Shown here one piece after another: positions 9,991 to 21,305 of a DNA stretch of 60,000 nt. A model generated the notes under the pieces. That model saw only the letters and a program-made list of their open reading frames with translations. It was not told the DNA's origin and ran no database searches. A program made the translations under genes and the position numbers. Source of the stretch: Antedon mediterranea (taxonomy: Eukaryota; Echinodermata; Crinoidea; Comatulida; Antedonidae); assembly GCF_964355755.1 (NCBI RefSeq), contig NC_092678.1:2691922-2751921 (forward strand), given 5' to 3'. Numbering within the stretch: the first letter of the stretch is position 1; every line of letters begins with the position of its first letter.

Positions 9991-11990
9991 AAATTTGGAA
10001 TAATGAGACTCTAAATTGATTCTCATGTTGCCAATGTGGAGGTTTCTAATCATAAGTGTACTATGAATAATTTGTATTTTAAATTTCAAGTTGTTTCATT
10101 TCAGATTTTGAAAGATAGACGAGTTGGAGACAACCTGTGCTTTTCAAGTAGATGAAGACGATTAATCGATAATTCCAGGTAAAAGAAATTGAATAACCTT
10201 CCCAATGGGAATACATTGAATACAAAATACATCAATAATGCTATTGCTTTTAATATCCATATCCTAAATAATTTTAGCATAAATTTAAACACTGCCATGT
10301 GTTTCACTGCTCACTTTTAGTGCTCTGTGATAATTTATAGAATTTGTTCTTCCATGGATTTTATACTAAAGCAAGTTTCATAAATTTCTAGAGAAAAAAA
10401 ATATTGCTAGTTCTTGTATTTCTACAGCTTTTTTCATTGACTTGTGCGTACACAACAGTATGGTTTCAATGTTCTAATTGGGAAAGTAATTCCCAGAATA
10501 TAATAATTAGCTGAAAACACTTTGACGAAAGAAACTATGTGTAGGTTTAGTCCCATTAACGTAATTTCATCTCGCGACCCTGCCTTTATCTCTGAAGTCC
10601 GTAATCCAATCTTGCAGTCTACACGCCGAACTTGTTTTAATTGTTTTGTGTTAATTGGCGTGACACAGGATTAACGACTTGTTTTTATCATCTTGAATTC
10701 CAGCCATTCAAAGGGGACGTTAGTGAGTTATGGTTTTGTTTATGCTAGCCTACAAGCAGTAATTATGTGGTAGTATTATGCTTATTATGAGAGGCTACAT
10801 CAAGGTAGTGACAGTTGGAAGGCTAGCTAGCATAGCAGACAGATTTCGTTAATCCATAATCAAATTTCAAACATCCAACTCCTTATCAAAGTTATTAGGG
10901 CATGCCCATGATGACACTCCAATTAGGAGGTCTTAGTAGGCAGGTATTGTTTAATGGCCCTGCTTGAGCAGTTTAACAGTGTGCCATCTGTGGTTTCTTT
11001 TGTTTCTTTATTATTTCTCTGCACCCACAAAATATTCTTCCCACTCTTTGAAAATACAGTCCCATATAAAATGCAATTTGTTTTTTTATTTTGGAAAGCG
11101 CACAATAACATCATTATGCAGTTGTACAACAATGTCTTTTTGGCGTTTAATAATGTTGCAGCTATGATGATCATTATATAGACCGTTACTTACCACCTTT
11201 TGACTTTCAAAGTGATATTTTTATGCAAGCATTTCCTCATAATTTTAAAGTCAACATCAATCAATTAAATTGATTTAACAGTTTTATTTTAATCCAATTA
11301 TAAACATTTTGTATAAACATAAGTATTGATTTTTGTAATATATCCCGACAATTGAGCTGGTGTGCATTGTTCAGAGGGATTAGAGCGCCAATTGAACTGA
11401 CAGAACTGTCAGTTGTCATGCTAAATAAGGCCTGGTAACCTAATTTTGTTATGAGGGGTGTAAAAATGATTCATAACAGAATTTAGCTGAATATTCCAGA
11501 TTGCACTAGCCCTACTACAACGTGAACTGTATTCACCCCAACATAAAAAATGTGTACAGAATTTATACAGTATACATTATTGGGTTAAAGAAACCATCAA
11601 TTGTATGTAAAAAATCCACCTCAACACTAAACATGTGCATTATATTGTTATTCCTGAGATAAAAAGAAGCCAATTTAATTTTAATTGGTAAATATTCTAT
11701 TTTAAAATATAAGCAAAATGAAACATTGTTTTACTTTGGAATAATTTTTAAATAACATTCCTTGAAAAGGTTATGACATTTTGAAGTCATGAATATTTGT
11801 ATATATTTTTTTCAAAACATATCAAATTCGGATAAGATTAGTAAAGCAATTTATCAAAATTTGTCATGTTGAATATCTTTATTCTGATAACATTTCAAAT
11901 GGAATTCCTTATTTATGACTTTAGTAAAACAGTACAAATAAATTTGCATTCAAATTATATTTGTGGAAATAATGACGCTTCCCCTTTGTA
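9991..11990. other. Non-coding DNA, no gene recognised
   Basis: AT-rich. A slightly G+C-richer block at about 10555-10690 is unique within the window and could be conserved regulatory DNA, but nothing in it is decisive. Open frames near 10923-11181 overlap on both strands and have junk composition. Confidence 0.45.
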
Positions 11991-12186
11991 AAGGTCTGTC
12001 TACTCTATCAAACTAGTTTGACCAAAAAAATGTGCCCAAATATGGTGGTGATATGCCCAAATATGGTAGTGATATGCCCAAATATGGTAGTGATATGCCC
12101 AAATATAATAGTGACGATGTCATCGTCTCCATATGGGCACATCACATTTTTTTTGTCACATAAAGTTTGATGATACTGATAGAGCA
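11991..12186. mobile_element. TCTGTCTACACTATC MITE with amplified internal repeat
   Basis: Ends GGTCTGTCTACTCTATCAAA and TTTGATGATACTGATAGAGC are decayed family termini. The core has four head-to-tail copies of a 21-bp unit containing GCCCAAATATGGTAGTGAT (12034-12117), where other copies have one or two. Confidence 0.85.
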
Positions 12187-13554
12187 TTGCACATGACCCA
12201 AATGTTGGGTCTATGCCTCCCCTACTGTACTTATCAGGAGTTTGGAATATCTCGTGTAGAGATTTTCTTTTTCTTTAACATTTATCTCAGTACTAATTAG
12301 AATATTGTGATAAATTTACTTGATTATCGCCTGTCTGTCTGTCTGTCTGCAGATGCCGATCAATTATATTCTGTTGGAAGATACATTAATAAAGATTGTC
12401 TTTCACTGGTTAGTCAGCCTAAATGTCATTATTATGAGAGATTAATTAATTGCAACATTGATGAGACCCACATTTCCATTAGGTTTATTGAACTTTAAAT
12501 GTTAAGGTGCTATTGTAACCTACATGTGATCAAGACAGGCTAGCTGTCATGTACTGTACTTCATATAAATAGTACTGTGTAAATATATCATATGAGAATT
12601 GCATTTTGTATTGTTACCTGATCTAGTTGTATGGTAGTGTACCATTTGTATCTTTTTCCCGGATTTGCTGACATCCGACATTTCTTTGTTTTTATGAAGA
12701 CAAAGTTTCTTGTATCTTGTAAGTTTCTTGTATGTTTCCATCTAGCAAATATAACATTTTTTAGTAATTTATTTTGAATTCTTTCCAACTGTAAATATAT
12801 GAGCATTTTGCACTTGTCTTGTTTTACCTCATCTACAGTAGATAGCATGTAACATTTTTAGTTACCGGTATTTGTTTTTAACACTTTATGTTCTTTCCAC
12901 TTTCGTCCTCAGTAGTCGGAAATCAAATTGTTAAACAATGTATTGCCATTTGCATTTGGTTACCAATATTTTTGCCATTTCTTTTCATTCGTTTAGTTTT
13001 CTACGTCATGGGTCTGAATTCTGAAGCTTTCCACGCTCTCATACCAAACATGTACAGTACCCCTTATAATGATACTCAAACTAATCTGAGAGTTTTGTCC
13101 TTCTTGTCACGGAGACTGACCTCCCATTAGAGGCTGACATCATGTATGGACGCAATGTTTTCAAATGATGCTGGGTGATTTTAAACACGTAGTGTATTCC
13201 ATTAAACGCCAACGATACTGATTAATGTTGTCACTTGATGTTATTTATGTGGAGTGTACTCGCGAATCCCTGTCAACACCTCGCTGGATTTGCTTATTGG
13301 ATTTGAATATTGATTGGAAATATGTATCTAATTACTGATCACCTACGTAGTACTTATTTTGACCCTAATGAAGCTTGGTCAAGGCCTTTATATTAGAATG
13401 CAATTGAGGACCTGTTTCTAGTGGAAAAAACAACTGGTTAGAGTTGGTGAATAAATTAACTGTTGTATTGTTTGCAGAAACAGGACAAATTCTAAATACC
13501 TGGTTAAAGGGTGTTCTAAGATGATAATTATAATATTTAATGTTTTCAATTTAT
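12187..13554. other. Mostly non-coding, with a (CTGT)n tract and one exon-like frame
   Basis: A short CTGT run lies at about 12330-12349. A good + strand acceptor (CCACTTTCGTCCTCAG, ending 12912) opens a frame of about 72 codons to a stop at 13130 with a hydrophobic stretch (IAICIWLPIFLPFLFIRLVF). No donor partner or homology is recognised. Confidence 0.4.
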
Positions 13555-14165
13555 AAAGCGCCTACTAACGATTATTGATCATAGCACTGTGGACTTAGAT
13601 GTTACACTTTTCAACTACATGCTTCTCTCCTAAGGGTCATGTCATGTCGGTGCTTCCAACTATGGCGCTGATTCATCTGTCTATAACAGTGGATGTGTCC
13701 GCTAGTACACCGGGGTAATCTCCTACTTGTTTCAAAGGATGTACTAGCATTTCGTGTACACTGGACCCACGGTTTTATAGTCTTTATCCAAGAGGACTTG
13801 TTCTACCACCAGAACCATGGATTGAATGAGCATTGAACCCTTGCCACTGTTATGACTAGGGATTATGGTTCTACTGTCTTAAGCCTGGTTTCCATAAAAT
13901 CGCTACACGACGGAGCGTAGCGATTGTATGGAAACGCTAGAATTTATCGGGGATCTAGTAAGCGAGCGCTAAATATTCTTTGGTACGCGTATACGATTCA
14001 TCGCTGACACAATCGGCAAAGTTGAACATGGTTAAACTTTGCCGATTTGACTGCGATGAATCGGGGAGCCTTCCCGATTGCGTCGGCGACATCTGCGTGT
14101 AGCGATTTTAATGGAAACGCTGTAGCGATTTTAATGGAAACCAGACTTTAACCACTTGGCCACTC
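13555..14165 (-). repeat. tRNA-Leu-like SINE, interrupted by a MITE
   Basis: On the - strand it begins near 14165 with a tRNA-like head (GAGTGGCCAAGTGGTTAAG as A box) that is broken by the element at 13882-14148. It resumes with AGACAGTAGAACC and a B box in GGCAAGGGTTCAATGC. The body has GGGTCCAGTGTACAC, GTACATCCTTTGAAACAAG and ACAGATGAATCAGCGCC. The same head and body occur at 49551-49735, and a worn body at 3588-3755. The tail end (near 13555) carries TTTATAAAGCGCC on the + strand. Confidence 0.75.
13882..14148. mobile_element. CTGGTTTCCAT-type MITE nested in the SINE head
   Basis: The left end CCTGGTTTCCATAAAATCGC matches the inverted right end GCGATTTTAATGGAAACCAG. The right terminal block is duplicated (GTAGCGATTTTAATGGAAAC occurs twice). 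Both outer borders read TTAA, but the exact target duplication is uncertain. The interior is G+C-richer and CpG-rich with no coding capacity. Confidence 0.75.
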
Positions 14166-16233
14166 ACTCCCTAAAACTAAGTATAATAGAACCTTTCTTT
14201 GGGCAACATCCCTATTAAATGGACACTTGCCTGAGAAATGAATGAGAGTCCAAAAATTAATTTGTAAACTTTAAAATGTATACCCTTTATGAGAATTGAA
14301 TTAGTGACTTGTGTTGCCATTTACTTTCACCTTCCTTATCATGCAATACAAAGATTTCTTTAGGTCCCAAGTGATAATGATTTAAAAGTTTAATAAAGTA
14401 TTATCTGGTCATACAACAAAAGGCACAATAACTTATTCATGCTTGTTTGTAATGTAAACATCCTCGGTCTTCAACCCCTTACCGGAAATGTATCCATGAT
14501 CAGGTGACTCACCTGAACCACCAATAACAGACAAGGTGGGTATTGTATTGTTTTTGTTTAGAGGGGTTTTTATCTCAAATCATCCAGTATGTTATGTCTA
14601 CTTTGTATCAACTGTTCCTAAATTAGGATAAAAAATTACAATGCTAGACAGTCTTGTCTAGAAATGCATTTACATAAAGCATTATAAAAGGTTAAATGAG
14701 TGTAAAATTGATTTAACGGTTTGTTTTAGTATAGTAGTTACAATGAAAGTAAAGTTAACAAACTGGAATACTTTCCCGACTTGTGAATCTATGGCACCAA
14801 CATTGTCCGCCTTTGAAACTGAAAAATAAATAGAATATCATATCCTTGTTTTTCAATGGTTTATTGAAACCATTGTCAACTTGTAATGTTGTAAGTTTAG
14901 GTTCACACCTCTGAAGCGTGCAGCCCCTTGTCTGATCCGTTGTTAACTCAAGTATTACGAGACATCTGACTGGTGGTAAAGTTTTTCCAGATGACTTGTG
15001 AAAGAATTCAAACAAACACAAAGAGGAGTTCAAGTAGAGTTTGATATAATATGATGAGGTGGAAAATTGAATTATCAATGAGCATGACTTTTAATTGTGA
15101 GCCTATGATTTTATACATACAAGCATTGAACAGTAGGTAACCGGATACTTCATAAATTCATAGTGTACGTTTGAAGTTCTAATAATCAAATGTAATTTTA
15201 CATATTTGATACAGTAAAAGGTACAAAGGTACTTTGGATTTGTTTGTTGATAAGCATCATTTCCAATTCAAAAACCTGTTCCCCAAGGTTTGGTTCACAC
15301 TCACTCACTAAAGGCGTAGGATTGATTCTAGCATGATACTATCAAATAGCATAATAATTTGCTACAACATTCACACTAAAAGGCAAAGGAAGGACGTAGA
15401 AAGCAACATAAGTAATTTGACCAATCAAGTAAAGTTTTATTCTGAAAATGTTACTAAGAAAGATGATATCCCAATGCTACATTTCTCCACCTAAAAAGCA
15501 GAAGGGAAGAAGGCATGTTGTGGAATTCCCTTTCTCGTGAAATTTCTGAAGCATACAGTAGTAGTAGTAAAGTATGATTAGACAATAGATGATAGAGTTG
15601 TTGCCACTAGATAAAATAAAAACCCAAGATAGTGTCCTTAGTACTTTATTATCTAATTCTTAAATGATACAGAATTTAATGATTAATAATGTAATACAAC
15701 CTTGTTGAACTTCAACTAGCTAAACTACTTAAAATATTTAAAATATTACTGGTATCTGGTATTATGAATTATTTTGATCAGTTACAGTTTTAATAGTATA
15801 TTACTGGTCAAATTTCATGTGAACCTTTTAACATTAAAAGAGTTCAAGGTGGGTGAGTTAAAAAAGGACCAAACAAGGCTTGGGTATAGTATAACCCCCC
15901 CCCCCCCCCCCAACTCCTTGGTATAAAAATGAAGTATTTTATTGAGTGGTGGAGTACTTAGCAACGCAATACCAACAACCAAATGATTCAATATTTGAGA
16001 AGTACAGTATTCTATTCTTGTGGTTTAATTTGCCTTCTTTAGTAGATATGTGGTGACAGATCAACTTAAGTCAACAAATTAAGGTTAATCAAATTATAAA
16101 TAGTGGTTACAAATTGGTGATTGGTAGGCAATGGACTGGAAGCTATTGCTTCCTGTCTGGGTTATAAATGGGTATTAATTCCTATACTCCAGGAGTCTAC
16201 TAAGTACTAACTGAAATATTATTTGGTGCGTTA
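14166..16233. other. Non-coding DNA with a C homopolymer and repeat scraps
   Basis: A run of about 17 C lies at 15894-15911. GTAATTTGACCAATCAAG near 15410-15430 resembles the dyad at 24829-24909 and is probably a piece of the same small element. A paired E-box palindrome is at 14501-14515. No gene is recognised. Confidence 0.45.
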
Positions 16234-16374
16234 GGCTCTGTCTACACTATCAAACAGTATGTGACAATGTGATGTGGCCATATATGGAGACGATGACATC
16301 ATATTACTACCATATTTGGGCACATCAAACTTTTTTTGTCAAACTAGTTTGAAATGATAATGTAGACAGAGCTT
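16234..16374. mobile_element. TCTGTCTACACTATC MITE, full copy
   Basis: Ends GGCTCTGTCTACACTATCAA and GTAGACAGAGCT, with the palindromic core around TGTGATGTGGCC and TTTGGGCACATC. It is inverted in core order relative to some other copies. Confidence 0.85.
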
Positions 16375-16423
16375 TTATGACAACAAATATAGTTTTAACA
16401 TCTATGCTTGCTAATCAGATGTA

Positions 16424-17262
16424 TACCGTATATTTCGGTGTATAAGTCGCACTTTTGACACGCAAATTTGACCTCTAAATTAAGGGTGCGTCTTATACAC
16501 CGAACATAAATGCCTCACCACACAGAGTGTACATATCGTCACCTCGTTGGCTAGGCCTAGGCCTGAGTAGGCTAGGCCTAGCTACAGTAAACGTAACAGC
16601 AACCTGCTTCTGCCTAGTTTTCAAAGCATTTTAGCGTGATGTTATACTAAATATGATGAAAAGATTTGTTTATTATGGAGCTGTTTTAGGCACTCCGATA
16701 ATATTTCATTTGTAAACGTTTACGATTGGAATAGTATTTATTTATAGTTATACCGCTGACCGTCGTACCCCCAGCGCAAGCCCTTCTTGGCGGCCACATG
16801 TTGTACGGTATTCGACTAGTATATTCTCCAGGTGATTATAGCATGGACCTAACATACACACTTCTCGGATACATAGATACTAATCGAATACGATTGTCCG
16901 TGAAAACGTGCGCCCTCTCGAAATGATCGAGCGAGGCTAGCCCACACACGTGCGTGTTACACACACGGTCATGCACTCGATGTTGCGGGTGCGAAACTCA
17001 TGAATAAGAAGTTAGAAACAACTTGTTGAGGCTGGGCGCGGCCGAGCCTAGGTAAGAAAAAAACCTAAATAAAGGACGCCGTTGTAGATATAACAAAATA
17101 TATTATTACAATAATATTGATTACAATTTAAAAAAAACATTGTTTTGATGAAATATAAGGTGCGTCTTATACATCGACGATATAAAAAATACCGATATTT
17201 TACTCTCAGTTAGGGGGTGCGTCTTATACACAGGTGCAACTTATACACCGAAATATATGGTA
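16424..17262. mobile_element. Unclassified ~840-bp terminal-inverted-repeat element
   Basis: The left end TACCGTATATTTCGGTGTAT is mirrored by the right end ATACACCGAAATATATGGTA. Several subterminal words such as GTGCGTCTTATACAC recur at both ends. The interior is more CpG-rich than the surroundings and includes AGGCCTAG palindromic words. I see no clear target duplication and no transposase, so it is non-autonomous. The superfamily cannot be assigned from the ends alone. Confidence 0.8.
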
Positions 17263-17448
17263 GTAACTATCTATACTTGCATTATGATATTTGATTATCA
17301 ATCACCTACCAAGTTTAATGCATCACACCTGCTGGTAATGCTCCATCAAAACCTAAGGTATAAGATGTACCCTGCTGCCAAGATTTATGAGGTTACTTAT
17401 TTACAATCAACTTTGACACCTATCTCATTTATATGCTGTGGCGTCATC

Positions 17449-17510
17449 CATCGTTTAGTGGTTAACATGCATGCTTTGTAACCCCAGTGTCTTGGGTTCG
17501 ATTAGTAAGG
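17449..17510 (+). repeat. tRNA-like SINE head
   Basis: TCGTTTAGTGGTTAACATGC resembles an A box and TTGGGTTCGATTAGT a B box at tRNA spacing. No matching acceptor stem is obvious and the downstream body runs into AT-rich DNA, so it is a SINE remnant rather than a tRNA gene. Confidence 0.5.
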
Positions 17511-18266
17511 AGGGTTAGGTTTGAGATGATCTAAAAATTAGTTATGTCACGTTTACTCATTGTGAGAAAATTGGGCCACATTTTCTTCACTCGATTCTTC
17601 CACATAGTTTTGGCAGGTTGTAGATCAATGTGATAACCATGACACAAAATTACTGTAAGTCGTCGCAAATTGAAAGTTCTAGATTATTGTTAACAATCCA
17701 TCTAAATCATGATATCTCTCTTCATACCTAGTTGGTTCACCTTTTTTGTAGTGGAGTAGTCCAAGATATAATGGTCTCCTAATTTGCGTAATGACATACA
17801 GGTGAAACTCGTAATTGCAACTCGTAATTGCAACTCATAATTATCTCAACGGTTTTAAATTAAATGACATAGTTCACTAATTTTCTCATCTAATTTCTTG
17901 ACATTTTGTATTTACTGTATAAACTAAACTGTTAGTAATATTCGTAATCGTTATAAAAATATTGTATCATAATTAACACACAAGATTGTTCCCCAGTTTA
18001 AATACTTTAAAGATGTCACAGATTTCAACCTTTTCAATTTACCAAAATTCATTTACAAAAATTCAGAAATAAAATTGTATAGAATATTTTCTAGTGTGTA
18101 TATGATTGTTAGTGTATTTCTGTTGGCTTCCACTTGAGCCCATCTTACCCAAAGTTTATCCCACCCATGAATACCCACACTTTTCCCAAATATACGCCCC
18201 TGCTATATTTCTCTGTTGTCATAGATTTTAGTTGACTTTTTCTGACAGTGTTTTTCACAGCTTTTC
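17511..18266. other. Non-coding DNA
   Basis: No gene is seen. A three-copy direct repeat of CAACTCGTAATTG-like units lies at about 17802-17838. Confidence 0.45.
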
Positions 18267-18270
18267 TTAA

Positions 18271-19322
18271 CACTTTGACTGCCAGAGGTTTTTCCAGTTA
18301 GAAACTGCCACCGCCAGCATTTTTAGCCCAATTCGATGTTTTTATTAAAGCTGATTGAAACCATGTATGTGATCTGATTTATATGTAATTTAGACTAAAA
18401 TAATCATAAAGATTTTAGCTTTACAATGGTACCAAGAACGATTTTTAAATCGCAATATGTAAATCGTAATAGTAAAATGAAAGTAACCCACTTTTTGAAT
18501 TTTTCGTAGTTTCGCACAAGAAAGTCGAGATAATCGCGATTTTGTGCAAGACATCACAATATGAAAATATCGCCCGGTGAGATCAACAAACAATGAAAAA
18601 GTTACTTACACGGCACCGATAGGCCTATAAAAACAAGTTATCACTATCGAAAAATGTATTACATTTTATAAATCATAAATCTTACATCAATGTTTCGCCA
18701 AAATCCACATAGTAAAGACACCAGGCCTAGTAAACCAGGCCTAAAGTTGGTCCGGAACCGTTTTACGACTAGGGCTAGGCTATAGCCTAGTACTACTAGC
18801 CTAGGCCTAAGAGATAATAAACTGATGATAATAACCATACCATTTCAAAACAAGTTTGTTGCGTGAAACTCGGTCACTTTCAGTAAAACACCAAAACAAT
18901 TAAGGTATACATACAATAATAAAATTAAAGACTTCATATTGAAAATGACTCCATTATTTTTTATTCAGATAACAAACAAACATGTCAATCCACAAAAACC
19001 TTTGTAATGCTTCGGCGGCATAGCTAGCGCGCGACCGATACACAATGCGCCAAGCCATCGCTCTACGCGCTACTGTGATGCGCGGTGTTTGTTATTTCGA
19101 CAGGTACCATTTTGATAGTCGTTCGTAACCAGATTAGTTACTTTCAAATTGTAAAATATTGACGGTCCAGACCGAATATAGTGTTCATATTTTTAGTATA
19201 TACCAATAATTAACCTATCTACCGGATTTCGTAAAAAAACGCGAAAAACGAAGATCTTCGTTTTTGGCAGTCAAGCGTTGTGTTTCCAAAAACGAAGATC
19301 TTCGTGTTTGGCAGTCAAAGTG
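18271..19322. mobile_element. piggyBac-like non-autonomous element
   Basis: The terminal repeats CACTTTGACTGCCA and TGGCAGTCAAAGTG are exact inverses and each is flanked by TTAA (18267-18270 and 19323-19326), the target duplication typical of piggyBac transposons. Near the right end the block AAAAACGAAGATCTTCG followed by a TTTGGCAGTCA word occurs twice. The 1052-bp interior has no transposase frame, so mobilisation would have depended on an autonomous relative. Confidence 0.85.
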
Positions 19323-19326
19323 TTAA

Positions 19327-21097
19327 TGTTTAATTAGTAAAGTACTAGAAATTAGTAATACTACTGTATGTGAATGATAATTGAACTGATTAGCCTTAAT
19401 TAGAATTTAATTTGACAATTAATATTAAAATTATTGGAAAGGTAATGACATTTAGTTTGATTGTTCAGAAATGTAACTATGTATTATTAGGTGTGTCACA
19501 GGAAGCAGGAGATATCTAATATGAGCTATTATCTCTATTGGAGTTAATTATGGTGTTTCAATCCGTTTAACTTGTTCTACATGTTATATCAGAAACGCCA
19601 TCACAGTATATCAGAGGTATATCTACATACACACACACACACACACATACATAATTTATATTGCGCCTTATCAATAAATTTATATAAGAGAGTATTTAAC
19701 CAATCATCACATTCACACAAGCACTTTCAGATTTAACTCTTATATGTTTCGGATCAGCTTATGTTCTATGCATGATGAACCAGCGTGTGAACACAGCCTA
19801 TTATTATGTTTAACATGTTTGGGGTTTTCCATGAAAGATTAATCAGAATACTGGGACTGAAAAGCAGTGAATATCTATTAAACAAATTCAAAGAATGGTG
19901 TTATACTGTAGGATAACCCTCTTGACTTGAGTACAGGTATAAAAGAAGACATGCCAGACATGTTATTACCTCTAGTCATTTGGTACACATGTGGTTCACA
20001 TTGGTGGGCTAACACAAGGGATAATAACCACATTCATAGGGCTAGTGATGTAGGCCTACAGAGGTGATTGAGGTCTTAAAAGTTACAATCCAGACATTGC
20101 AGGCATCTAATATCATTAGCAATTACCTGTGCAAAATCCCTATTGGTTGTTGTGATTTAGCAAATCATCAGGGAGGCATAAATACACCAGGCTAGGCTGG
20201 AATTCATTCTCTTGGACCGTTCCATTATTAAGCGGAGGATGTGATGTGCAGGAAATGCAATTACTTGCACTTGCATAATAATCTTCATTGTGTACTTCAT
20301 GCAGAATCGAAATGCTGATCATTTTTACGATAACTCTCAATTACAAAAGTCGTACGTTTAATGGATCAATTTTGAATGGAATTATTTTACGTTTGGATTG
20401 ACAAAGTAAATATATTTCTGCTTTACCTGTCAGGAAGTGGTTTAGTCTCGGATTGGAATATTTGTGGCTAGTTAGTTCATGGTTGAATGAAGATGCTTGC
20501 TGATTTGTAAAGTGAATTTAATATTGAATTTGTTGTCGAGAGGCTTGTTGTGAAACAGTTGAGCTGTTTAACTCGCATCTTTCTTGTGATCATTTTTTGT
20601 ATTCCAACGATTGGATTAAATAATTCTGCCTGAAGGATATATTCCAGTAAAGGAGTTGGTAAGTGTGTGGTCTAATAACCGTTGGCACTTTTCTTATTTT
20701 ATATGTACATACCTTTGCCATTGGTGAAATAATTCTGAATTAGAAATCTTTGATTGTTAACTACAGTATTAAAAAAGGTTTTCTATTGTAGGTCAGTTTG
20801 ATTTTTAAATTGTATGTGTTTGTCCAAATAGAATTTGAAAATAGTGTTATCTGAATATCTTTATTAAGATTTTCTGATTTATCTTTCTTTATTTTATTTC
20901 CACTGCTTCCTTTCTTTATATGCCATTTTAAATTAATGTACAGACATGAACTATGTGTGTGGTAGAATAATGGTTCCAGGTTTGATAACTCAAGTTTAAA
21001 AGAACACTTAACAATTTTAGGTATACTCAAGCTTAGCTTAGTATACAGTATTGAGAGCTTTTGTAAAACTTCCATAATTTAAAAAGAAGACAATTGT
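19327..21097. other. Non-coding DNA with (AC)n and a possible leader-exon donor
   Basis: An (AC)n tract lies at 19629-19646. A strong + strand donor (GAGTTG then GTAAGTG) at 20658/20659 could end an untranslated first exon of a downstream + strand gene. That is only a possibility. Confidence 0.35.
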
Positions 21098-21305
21098 CGT
21101 ATTCGATTGGGAACTTTCGTTGTCAACGTAAAGATTCGTTGAGTACTTTTTGTATTCGAATTGTAAATTTGTGCTCAACAGAAAGTCATTCGAATAGAAA
21201 ACGTTGACAACGAAAGCTTTTTCGTTAAGAACAATCTCAACGCTCAAAATACTTCGTTAAAGAAGTACTTAACGGAAAAACTACTCAACGGTCCACTCGA
21301 ATACG
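21098..21305. mobile_element. Small MITE with CGTATTCGA ends
   Basis: The left end CGTATTCGATTGG is mirrored by CCACTCGAATACG. Internally ACTTTCGTTGTCAACGT is mirrored by ACGTTGACAACGAAAG. Length is about 208 bp with no coding capacity. The target duplication is not clear. Confidence 0.6.

Noticed and set aside
12547-12848. Two overlapping Lys-rich - strand frames with a possible GTAACA donor
   Set aside because: Low complexity from internal ACAAGAAACTTACAAG repeats, competing open frames and only a weak acceptor.
14440-14620. 48-codon - strand frame containing LSVIGGSGESPDHGYISGKG
   Set aside because: Composition is attractive and donor-like sites exist, but no acceptor or partner exon could be found; not supported enough to list.
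14755-15078. 107-codon - strand frame ending with a GGQCWC stretch, reminiscent of a thyroglobulin type-1 motif
   Set aside because: The surrounding residues do not fit that domain, the frame is AT-rich upstream and another frame after the same acceptor is equally open.
17449-17510. Functional tRNA gene
   Set aside because: A- and B-box-like words are present but no acceptor-stem pairing or clean cloverleaf; SINE remnant is the better reading. The same applies to 36355-36420 and 49551-49630.
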